Source of the DNA: Paulinella micropora
Taxonomy: Eukaryota > Cercozoa > Imbricatea > Euglyphida > Paulinellidae
DNA length: 64,000 bases
Direction: 5' to 3'
NCBI GenBank assembly: GCA_019918135.1
Contig: WBZZ01006588.1
Span: 1 to 64,000 of the forward strand
A program made the translations under genes and the position numbers. Shown piece by piece: positions 29,867 to 37,382 of this stretch (its first letter is position 1; every line of letters begins with the position of its first letter). The notes beneath the pieces are model-generated. The model saw only the letters and a list, made by a program, of their open reading frames with translations. It was not told the origin of the DNA and did no database searches.

Positions 29867-31342
29867 TTAACTCATCAAAATTTCAACTCCTTTAACAAGC
29901 ACACTACGTTGAAGAATGGCGAATGTGTAATGGTTAAGATTAGTTACGCCAGCACCACTCGCATTATTACTTGTAGTTGAAACGAATTCATATCGCCTCT
30001 CAGTGTCTAGGCTTAAACCGCTCACTTCATAGCCGTCTGTGTCCTTATCGCACAGCGGGCGGTTATTGTCCCAAGTATCTACGTGGAACCAGTTGTAATG
30101 ATAAACATCGCTGTTTAGGATAGCACTTCCTTTCAACTTATCCTTCAAAATCATATAGTCTTCATTCTCAGAAGTGTCAATGTCAAATTGTTGAAGACGA
30201 GAGCCGTCAAGGGTTGTATAATAAGAAATAATTTTAGCATCCGCCCTGTTGTCATTATCAAAAGAAGTATTAGCACTCTCAGTGAAATGAAAGGCGGAAG
30301 TATAAATACGACGAATTCTTTCACCCTGCGAGCGGTTCATCTTAATAACATAGTTCTGTTGGTTTGTTTGAAGACTTTGCTTCCAAGCGATAGGATACTC
30401 AATCTTAAATGGAAAGCCTTCACCCGCAATCTTTTGCTGGACACCAAGGATAACATTCGGGTCAGTCTCAACAGCAAGGAATAGATTTAGGTTAGAGACG
30501 ATAACACCAGAGGTTGTAGCTGCAGCAACAGCAGAGATAGCACTCTCATCAGTACCATAGAATGAAGAGTGGTTGGTTTCAGCCCACACAACACGCAAAT
30601 CCAAAATTTCATTAAATCCGATAGTCTTATCCAGTTCAAAAATAGTACCAAACAGCATACCCAAAGGAAACTTAACATTAATAACAGGGGTGGCAGTATT
30701 ATCAGCCCCGCCTTCAAAATACTTAGCCTCCTCGAAAGGAACATTAACAAAGCTATAGGTTCCAGCAGTGCTATCAGCGAGAGCGGTATCATTGTGGCGA
30801 CGGGCATTAACAAGTGGCACTTTGTAATATCCTTGAACTGCAGCCTTAAGAGCTGCTACATCTGCCGCATCAGTAATTGTTTTTCTTTCTACTCTAGTTC
30901 CAATTTCAACTTTTCCAGCATTACACCTTTGAAGCATAGCACCGCTAGCCACAGCACCGCCGTGGTTTTCAAGTGCCATAAATTTTTCATACTTCATTTC
31001 TGGTTTCACCTTAGTGTAGTTCCCCACATGTTGAAGATTACACAGATACTGCCCGCTTCGGCTTCGCAATTCAATAGTTTTAATCATAGACAGACAATCC
31101 ATATAGATACGATTGTAGCGACCACCAGCACCAGCACCAGACGGAGTGTAAGTAAATCGCAACACACTCCTCGCAAGGTTCAAAGGACGAGTAGGAATTT
31201 CAAATGTGTTTTCCATACCACCAGCAGTAGTAAGCGCAACAGGTTGCGAGCCTTCACGGGTGGTAAGTTTAGTTAATTCATACTTACCAGTGAGCAGTTC
31301 CTTAGTCTGATGGACTAGTTCTCCTCCGTATTGGACAGGCAT
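29867..31342 (-). CDS. MCP: Polinton major capsid protein (E3 copy), fossil part
   Basis: The 491-residue product is nearly identical to the E1 capsid and related along its length to the E2 capsid (MPVQYGGEL start, TREGSQ, LNLARS, SGLSLDTERR near the end). The double jelly-roll hexon role is inferred from family and neighbours. The frame looks whole. Confidence 0.87.
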   Translation of the reverse strand: MPVQYGGELVHQTKELLTGKYELTKLTTREGSQPVALTTAGGMENTFEIPTRPLNLARSVLRFTYTPSGAGAGGRYNRIYMDCLSMIKTIELRSRSGQYLCNLQHVGNYTKVKPEMKYEKFMALENHGGAVASGAMLQRCNAGKVEIGTRVERKTITDAADVAALKAAVQGYYKVPLVNARRHNDTALADSTAGTYSFVNVPFEEAKYFEGGADNTATPVINVKFPLGMLFGTIFELDKTIGFNEILDLRVVWAETNHSSFYGTDESAISAVAAATTSGVIVSNLNLFLAVETDPNVILGVQQKIAGEGFPFKIEYPIAWKQSLQTNQQNYVIKMNRSQGERIRRIYTSAFHFTESANTSFDNDNRADAKIISYYTTLDGSRLQQFDIDTSENEDYMILKDKLKGSAILNSDVYHYNWFHVDTWDNNRPLCDKDTDGYEVSGLSLDTERRYEFVSTTSNNASGAGVTNLNHYTFAILQRSVLVKGVEILMS

Positions 31343-31432
31343 TTTTTGTTTTGTTTTTGAAGTAGTGTAAGTTGATTAATACACGAAATATATTTATAGA
31401 AAAAAAAAATAATTAAAAGAAATTGATATTTT

Positions 31433-31530
31433 ATTCTGACTTCGTCATCATAAAACATCGTAAAAAATAATTAATTGTTGTCGATGTTTGAGAATAAGCG
31501 AGAGTGCGTAGCACGAAGCGCAATTCTCAA
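31433..31530. repeat. Palindromic intergenic cassette (P4 family), copy 3
   Basis: The left arm is TTCTGACTTCGTCATCATAA. The central pair is CATCG ... CGATG. The right arm is TTGAGAATAAGCGAGAGTGC folding back on GCGCAATTCTCAA. It lies between penton and capsid genes. The right arm here resembles the left arm of copies 1 and 4, so arms are interchangeable and invertible. Confidence 0.65.
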
Positions 31531-31533
31531 ATA

Positions 31534-32345
31534 TCATCGGGATTTCAACAAATTGAAAAATGAATTAAATAAACTAAAATAAATAGTTTCACGATAAACC
31601 AATAAAGTCATAACGATACCTAAACCATTAAGATTTATTGCTTGGTCATTTTCGTCTGTCAAGTAAAACCTGAATACATTGTTTGAATTAGCGGACAATG
31701 TTTTACCATACTCAGACCCGCTTCCATCATAGATAACAGAACCAAAAGGAATTTCGTTGGCTGTGTATATTTCTTGAAGCACATGATTATCACCTTCATT
31801 CACCAAATCAGATTGAAGATACAGAGTTTTTTCACCAGTTAAAATAATTGCATTTGGCGATTTAATAAAATCATTTGCAAAGAAATATGTTGAATTTCTA
31901 TCAAACCCCATTACCTCGTGAATACGTGTATCAGCATCAAATATAAACCGCGGTTGAATACCTCCGTTATTTGAAACACTGAATGTTAATTTACCATCCT
32001 CCGCTTCTGTGTTTGTATTGTTGCTTGAGACAACATAAGTATAGTCATTCGGACTTTCTGCCGTCAGTACCTCGGCCAGTTTATTTTTTAAGTTGTTCAT
32101 TGTGTAGTTTCCCTCAGGTATCGTAATAAAGCCTCATACCCGACTTCGGATAATGTAAAAGTATTATATGGTGAAGCCACAGAGTAATACGATTTAGGCA
32201 CATAAATATGAAGAATTTTACAATATGTGGGATTATCTAGCCCCTTCATATTGACTTCGTGTGTAAAGTCGCTGTCTGTTCCCGTTATTCTATTTTTACT
32301 ATTTATGTAATAGATACCAGAACTTCTTCCTCCCTTATACTCCAT
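31534..32345 (-). pseudogene. Polinton penton (minor capsid) protein gene (E3 copy), fossil part
   Basis: The product begins MEYKGGRSSGIYYINSKNRI, shares CKILHIYVPKSYYSVA and MNNLKNKLAEVL, and ends with a hydrophobic TLLVYRETIYFSLFNSFFN segment. It is close to the E1 copy. It is broken (about one break). Confidence 0.76.
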
Positions 32346-32346
32346 C

Positions 32347-32373
32347 GTAAGTGCTTTTTAAAAAACCACTTAC
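32347..32373. repeat. GTAAGTG-type A/T hairpin (P2), copy 5
   Basis: GTAAGTGCTTTTTAAAAAAC then CACTTAC is the only copy of this hairpin family found in E3. As in E2 it directly abuts a minus-strand start codon and is followed by AAACTCAAAA. Confidence 0.7.
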
Positions 32374-32405
32374 AAACTCAAAATTATATTTTTAGTAGAA
32401 CAATT

Positions 32406-33597
32406 TTAAATATAAGTATTAAATCCGTATCCGTTTTGTTTTTTCAATTTCTCCGCCTCTACTTCTTTTAAGTCTGTGTAGCCGCTGGCAAATTTAAATT
32501 TAATACCTTTTGCCCGCTCTAAAAGAAACCTCATACTATGCCAACCACACGTGTCTGATGGGTCTGATTGTTGTTTTACTTGATTAACCTTCATTAATAA
32601 ATAACTATCTGGATTACTTCGGTCAATTAGTCTTTTCATTTGTTGTTGAAAGTCTTCCGTCGGCTCGTAAAGTGCTAAAGGGTCATACACTTCAACACTC
32701 CTGTCTTTATCCAGACTTACCCATATAGCAATCCAATGAGACCCCGCTTGTTTGTGATTGTCCAAATTCATAATAAATCCGTATCGCTTTCTTTTTTCTG
32801 GATTTAGTTTGTAAATTTCATCACTGGCTATCGCTCCGAGATACCATCCATATTTTTTCATTATGTCGTCTATTTCATAAGTCATTAGTCCCCGCCCCTC
32901 TCCAGTTTGTTCGTCTGGCTGTTGCTGTCCAAAGGACGCATCACCAACTTCGTTGGTGCGCTCCTCTTGCTGTGGCTCAGGCTGTGGCTCCTCTGGCTGT
33001 GGTTGCTGTGGCTCAGGCTGTTGCTCTGGTTGCTGTTGCTGTGGCTCAGGCTGTGGCTCTGGTTGCTGCGGCTCTGGTTGCTGTTCATTTCTATATTTAT
33101 TTATAAGAGCATTAACATAATCTTTTTTTCTCGTTGAATGAACCCATTCTTTTCGTGATAAATACTTTTTAATGTTCTTTACGGAAAACTTTATTAATCA
33201 AATCTTCTAATCCAGTTCCTGTTTGTAAGCCCAAATATTCTGCCAATTTCTTTTTTACTTCATCCTTTTTGTCTCCTACATTTATTTTATGTTCAATAAT
33301 TTTGTCTATTATCCATGATGCCCTTTGGTTCCATCCCTTAACATCGTGGCCTTCATTTTTAAGTTTTTCCCTTAGTGCTTCACCAAGAATTTTAATAGTA
33401 AGTTTTTTTTCAATATCGCCATTTGACAATCCATTCTTTAAAATTGCTTTGTATTTAGCCTCCTCTAGTTTGTTTCCAATATTTTTATTCAATGCTTCTT
33501 GTGCTTCTAGCGATTTTTTCATTTGGTCTATTGACATTTTTTGTTCTTGAAATGTTTTATGCTTTCCGCAATACTTTGTATTTTGCTTGGACCCCAA
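32406..33597 (-). pseudogene. PRO: Adenain-like cysteine protease gene with helical N-terminal region (E3), fossil part
   Basis: The protease domain has GSHWIAIW (His), EVYDPLALY (acidic) and SDTCGWHS (Cys). The linker is Gln/Pro/Ser-rich and contains an inserted hairpin (32928-32966) absent from E1. The upstream region (33169-33597) is helical and Lys-rich and includes KKKLAEYLGLQTGTGLEDLI, shared with E1 and E2. It is broken (about two breaks). Confidence 0.8.
32928..32966. repeat. Hairpin cassette inside the E3 protease linker
   Basis: GCATCACCAACTTCGTTGGT then GCGC is a hairpin with a three-base loop set between GTCCAAAGGAC and CTCCTCTTG. The E1 copy of the gene lacks it and has only linker repeats at this place, so it is a recent insertion in E3. 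Confidence 0.7.
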
Positions 33598-34275
33598 TTA
33601 TCTATATCTGCTTGAGTAAAAACTCCAGAATTTATGATTAATTTTTTTATTTTCTTCAAATTCTTTATTTGGTTTAATTTTTACCTCTGGCTGTGGTTGT
33701 TCTTGTTGTAATGCCTGTTGTTCTTGTGGTTGTCCCTGCTGTGCAGGCATAATATATTGTTGTTGTGGCATAATGGCTAATCTTTGGTTCCTTTGCTGTT
33801 CGTATTGTAAATCCTCTATGAGTTTTTGCTCCCTTCTTAGTTCTCTGTCTTTTTGTTCTTGTGGTTCCTTAATATCTTCTATGTCTTTTCTGTGTTGCCT
33901 CTTCTTTTCTTCTTCAGCATCAGCCCGTGCTTTTTTCTCTTTTTGGTCTATCTCGTCAATCTTTTCGTATTTCTCCTTTCTGAGTTTGTCTAAGTGGTCA
34001 TTAATGGCTGTTCTCGTATTTTGTTCAATCTCTGAAAGGCTCTGGACTTTCCTTAAGTCTTCTTTTTGCTTAGGTGCTCGCTTTGCTTTTGGTCTGCTTA
34101 AGTATTTCATAAAAAATTTAACCATTTGAAGTGTGCTCATATCATTTGTCTTTTTACCAAAATTAAGATAATATTTTTTACCCTTCTGGATAATATACGG
34201 CTTCCCGCTTTTATTCCTATAAACCCGCGGCGGACGGACTTTTGCCCTTTTCACATTTTTAGTCTTAGCGACCAT
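33598..34275 (-). CDS. Coiled-coil, Gln-rich virion-type protein (E3), fossil part
   Basis: The 225-residue product starts MVAKTKNVKRAKVRPPRVYR, continues with KYYLNFGKKTNDMSTLQMVK (shared with E2), then a long charged coiled coil (about residues 85-150) with REQKLIEDLQYEQ, and a Gln-rich end. It lies upstream of the protease on the same strand. A basic head plus coiled coil suggests a core or scaffold component. Not assigned to a family. The frame looks open. Confidence 0.6.
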   Translation of the reverse strand: MVAKTKNVKRAKVRPPRVYRNKSGKPYIIQKGKKYYLNFGKKTNDMSTLQMVKFFMKYLSRPKAKRAPKQKEDLRKVQSLSEIEQNTRTAINDHLDKLRKEKYEKIDEIDQKEKKARADAEEEKKRQHRKDIEDIKEPQEQKDRELRREQKLIEDLQYEQQRNQRLAIMPQQQYIMPAQQGQPQEQQALQQEQPQPEVKIKPNKEFEENKKINHKFWSFYSSRYR

Positions 34276-34323
34276 TGTATATTGACAAAAAAATACTTCT
34301 GTGTTATATCAAATGATTTTTTT

Positions 34324-34641
34324 TTAGAATTTAAGGGCACCTCGTCCTCTCTGCTTACCATACCCCAGTCTTGATGCTACAGCACCAACACTACCAGCGT
34401 AAGGTACCCCGACACTACTTAATGCTCCCGCAGTCCTAGAGATTAACTTATTATTGCGAAGAAATTTATCAACAGCCATTGCGGTTTTGCCCACTTTTTG
34501 CCAGTTAATTTTACCGCCAGCCTGCCCCTTGCCCTTCTTCCGTCCAGTTTTCTTTTTACCTCCAGCCATGTTGGTGCTTGAGTTAATAGTTCGTTTGCCG
34601 ATTGTTGGAATGACTCCAACACGAGATGTCTTCACTACCAT
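34324..34641 (-). CDS. Small basic virion-type protein (E3), fossil part
   Basis: The 105-residue product has an N-terminal segment MVVKTSRVGVIPTIGKRTIN, a Lys/Gly-rich stretch (GGKKKTGRKKGKGQAGGK), then INWQKVGKTAMAVDKFLRNN, and ends GYGKQRGRGALKF. It parallels the E2 protein at 16261. The plan recalls small core or membrane-lytic adenovirus-type proteins, but this is inference only. The frame looks whole. Confidence 0.6.
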   Translation of the reverse strand: MVVKTSRVGVIPTIGKRTINSSTNMAGGKKKTGRKKGKGQAGGKINWQKVGKTAMAVDKFLRNNKLISRTAGALSSVGVPYAGSVGAVASRLGYGKQRGRGALKF

Positions 34642-34764
34642 TATACTATAGAAAGATTTAAAAAATCTTTCAGCAAAAAAAAAAAAAGAAAAAATATTGA
34701 TTAATTCTAAAAATATTATTTAAATCTTTGTGAGAAATTTTCGGAAATTGAAAATCTCCAATAC

Positions 34765-34782
34765 CCTATCGCATGCGATAGG
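34765..34782. repeat. 18-bp perfect palindrome at the ATPase gene end
   Basis: CCTATCGCATGCGATAGG is a perfect dyad overlapping the 3' end of the E3 ATPase gene. This is the same kind of position taken by GTAGGGGC-type dyads in E2. Confidence 0.75.
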
Positions 34783-35578
34783 CAAAGTTTTTTCTTAACT
34801 CATCATCAACACTTGAGACATAAAGAAAATTAAATCTCTCCTTTGTTGCTTCGTGATACTTTTGAAGAAAGTAATCAAAGTCAAAAGATAAGTCTCAGTG
34901 TTTATACACGAGTTCCATTTTGTCCTGAGACTGGCTTGGAAAGATTAATAAATAATCTAACTGCTTAATGGCTTCTGGCCGTAGGTCGTTTAAATACTGG
35001 CTTGACATAATAACCTTACTTTTATAGTGTCTGTTCTTTTTTAACAAATCACTTACGGACTTGTCTCTTAATCCGCTCCCTAAATCGTCCAAAACAAAAA
35101 CAACCTCTGGAGAAATATACTTACTTGGTCTCGCCTCCGCGGCGCTCTGTTTCTTTTTTTCTTCTTTTCCAAAGTATAAAAATTGTGGTTTCTCTATTTC
35201 TTCTTTGTCTTGTTTTACTTCTCCTTCGTGTTGCTCGTCATGTCTGTTCAGTTTGTCTAACTCATAATCAATGACATTTACACCATCTGATTTAAGAAAG
35301 GTATATATTGCCATCGGGTTGCCTCTGTTCTTAAAGTGCTTTACCATTGCTTTATAAATGTAGTCCTTGTGTATCGTTGAAGCAATAATGACAATGCGGG
35401 TTTTTCTGTCTGTAGTCCGTTTCAGTATTTCAAAGAGTGCTGTTGTTTTCCCGCTCTTCTTACGGGCGAGTAGAAATATGTTGGCATACGGCTCATTGAA
35501 TAATTTATAACCTTTTGCTTTTTTGTTTCCATCACCCTCTTGTTTTACGGGCTTCACCTTGACATTGTTAATCTTCAT
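34766..35578 (-). pseudogene. ATPase: FtsK/HerA-type genome-packaging ATPase gene (E3 copy), fossil part
   Basis: Walker A is in LLARKKSGKTTALFEILKRT, Walker B in EVVFVLDDLGSGLRD, followed by IMSSQYLNDLRPEAIKQLDY. It is closely similar to the E2 protein and in the same place. The 3' end runs into an 18-bp perfect palindrome (CCTATCGCATGCGATAGG, 34765-34782). It is broken (about one break). Confidence 0.86.
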
Positions 35579-35584
35579 CATGAT

Positions 35585-35728
35585 ATTTTAGAATTGCGCT
35601 TCGTGCTGTCGCACTCTCTCTTATTCTAAAACATCGTTTTTTCTTTATGGTTTAAAATTAATCGGTGTTCGATGTTTATCACCAAACGGGAGTTGCGGTA
35701 GCAACGAGAGTGTAGTTGATAAATATCA
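35585..35728. repeat. Palindromic intergenic cassette (P4 family), copy 4
   Basis: The left arm folds around TTTAGAATTGCGCTTCGTGC and ATTCTAAA. The central pair is CATCG ... CGATG. The right arm folds around TATCACCAAACGGGAG and GTTGATA, with a GTTGCGGTAGCAAC stem inside. It lies between the ATPase and 120-aa genes. Confidence 0.65.
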
Positions 35729-35731
35729 TTA

Positions 35732-36094
35732 TTATCCTAAGAATTCTAAGCATATGACAATTCGGCCCGCTAAATTTCGTGTATCAATATTTCCGCTGTC
35801 AGTTTCAAGGACTTTAAATGTATATTGTCCGTCAGTCCATCCGACAACACCCAAATTACAACCGAGATTTGAAATGTTTGCTATATTACTATCAGCGAAT
35901 GTGCCGATAATTCCAATTCTGTCCATATAAAGAATTCTGGTTTTAGTTTCCGTCTGGTCGTTCGTATAATGAATAAACTTAACATTCATTTTGGTTGGTG
36001 TGAATGACATTTGGATATTTTTATTAAATGTTTTGCTTCCTCCAGCAAAATCATTGCTCAGAAAAATAATCTTTTGGTATTTGAACTCACTCAT
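35732..36094 (-). CDS. 120-aa-type conserved Polinton protein (E3), fossil part
   Basis: The 120-residue product starts MSEFKYQKIIFLSNDFAGGS and contains TRILYMDRIGIIGTFADSN, with a beta-rich end RIVICLEFLG. It is similar throughout to the E2 gene at 17578 and always lies just upstream of the ATPase. Function unknown; a minor virion protein is a guess. The frame looks whole. Confidence 0.6.
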   Translation of the reverse strand: MSEFKYQKIIFLSNDFAGGSKTFNKNIQMSFTPTKMNVKFIHYTNDQTETKTRILYMDRIGIIGTFADSNIANISNLGCNLGVVGWTDGQYTFKVLETDSGNIDTRNLAGRIVICLEFLG

Positions 36095-36119
36095 AAATTA
36101 TATAATATAATATATAAAA

Positions 36120-36377
36120 ATGTTATTAATATTATTATTTGTGTGCTCAACTATTGCTCGGACTATGTGTGATTTTTTCATTTTAAATAGAGACTTTGGT
36201 CAAAAAAAGGCGAATTGTATTCATTGTATTCCATCAGGTCTAAATAATAATTTTACTTGTATTTATATTAACAATGGGTTAAACGATTGTCGGTCGTTTA
36301 GTGATGCGGTTCCTTTAATCTGCGCGGGTGATAGTTATTGGTATAAAGTGGCTTTATATGAATGTTATTCTATTTAA
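36120..36377 (+). CDS. Small secreted cysteine-rich protein (E3), fossil part
   Basis: The 85-residue product has a clear signal-peptide-like head (MLLILLFVCSTIART) and six cysteines in the mature part (CDFF, CIHC, FTCIY, NDCRS, ICAGDS, YECYS region), so disulphide bonding in a secreted peptide is likely. A degraded counterpart lies at the same place in E2. I know no family for it. The frame looks whole. Confidence 0.6.
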   Translation: MLLILLFVCSTIARTMCDFFILNRDFGQKKANCIHCIPSGLNNNFTCIYINNGLNDCRSFSDAVPLICAGDSYWYKVALYECYSI

Positions 36378-36405
36378 ACATAGCGATAATAAACGATATA
36401 AAACG

Positions 36406-36549
36406 ATGCCAGACTATAAACAAGGAAAAATATATGCGATTAGGTCATATCAAACCGATCAGGTGTATATCGGTTCAACCGCTCAACCATTATATAAGCG
36501 ATTGTATGCTCATAAAATTGATTACAAAAACTGGATGAATGGAAAATAT
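36406..36549 (+). pseudogene. GIY-YIG endonuclease gene 2 (E3), 5' part before transposon insertion
   Basis: The product begins MPDYKQGKIYAIRSYQTDQV then YIGSTAQPLYKRLYAHK, an evident GIY-YIG core with the Arg-containing helix. The 12-kb transposon is inserted at 36549/36550 within this gene. The rest lies from 48731 on. Confidence 0.8.
36546..36549. repeat. Target-site sequence ATAT, left of the 12-kb transposon
   Basis: ATAT flanks the transposon on both sides (36546-36549 and 48727-48730) and occurs once at the empty site (57263-57266). Because the element ends can also be read as starting TAACTAAAC or ATAACTAAAC, the duplication could be 4, 2 or 0 bases long. Confidence 0.75.
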
Positions 36550-36902
36550 AACTAAACATTCGACAATCTTGGGGGTATCCCTTTTTCCGAAATTTTCCAT
36601 GAAGTATATGGACTTTTTTGAAAACGTGTGGAAATGAAAGGAAATGAATTCCCTGATTGCAGAACATATAAAAATAATATTAAAATATGTTTTTATTAAT
36701 TGTAATACACTTTAACTTCATCTTCAGAGGTGGGCAGGAACCGGTCCGACACGGTAATTTTTCTACTTTTTCGTAGTCCCGGCTACCATGAATCTATGAT
36801 GATAACAATGCCGAACATGCAGAATTTGCTTTTACTGTTTATTCTTGCTTATATTAAGCATTTTACTATATTAAGACATGGTTTTACCTTCAAAAAATTC
36901 TG
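36550..36902 (+). repeat. Left terminal inverted repeat of the 12-kb transposon
   Basis: It matches the reverse complement of 48361-48726, including GAGGTGGGCAGGAACCGGTC and the AGTCCCGGCTAC segment, with scattered substitutions that become denser toward the inner edge. A G-rich tract follows on both sides (36931-36962; reverse complement at 48327-48366). Confidence 0.92.
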
Positions 36903-37283
36903 TTTGCCCGCTGTGACGTACGCTGGTACGTAGAGGGGGGAGGGGGGGGGGTGGGGGGGGGGAATGGGTCGGAGGGAGGACGCTTCACATCAGATTCTGG
37001 TGCATTATCAGAGTTAAACAAATTTCTAATTTCAGTTTTTAGAAGAAGCGTTACAGTTGCAGTTGCCCTAGACAAAAGCCATTATGAAAAAGTCGGACCC
37101 AGAAAAATTCATTCAAAAAAAATAATCACATACGACCACGTCCACGTCCACGTCCACGTCCACCCGCAGCACGACGTGCGCGGCGACGTCCGCGCAAACG
37201 GATTCCTGAGTTACGCATTCTCCAACTTGCGTCGGAGCGATCTGAATCATCTACAATATGGATAGCATCATGTTAAGGAGGAG
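36903..37283. other. Subterminal region of the transposon, G-rich tract and GTCCAC repeats
   Basis: It contains a G-run of about 30 bases (36931-36962), a sequence AGAGTTAAACAAATTTCTAA that recurs in direct orientation near the right end (48196-48217, AGAGTTAAACAAACTTCTAA), and a short CACGTCCACGTCCACGTCCA repeat at 37138. No gene is called. Confidence 0.5.
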
Positions 37284-37382
37284 AAGAACAAGAAGAAGAA
37301 GAAGAAGAAGAAGAAGAAGAAGAAGAAGAAGAAGAAGAAGAAGAAGAAGAAGAAGAAGAAGAAGAAGAAGAAGAAGAAGAAA
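37284..37382. repeat. (AGA)n microsatellite at the end of the transposase gene
   Basis: About 33 AGA units. It gives open frames of poly-Arg, poly-Leu and poly-Phe on both strands, none of which is evidence of coding. Confidence 0.95.
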
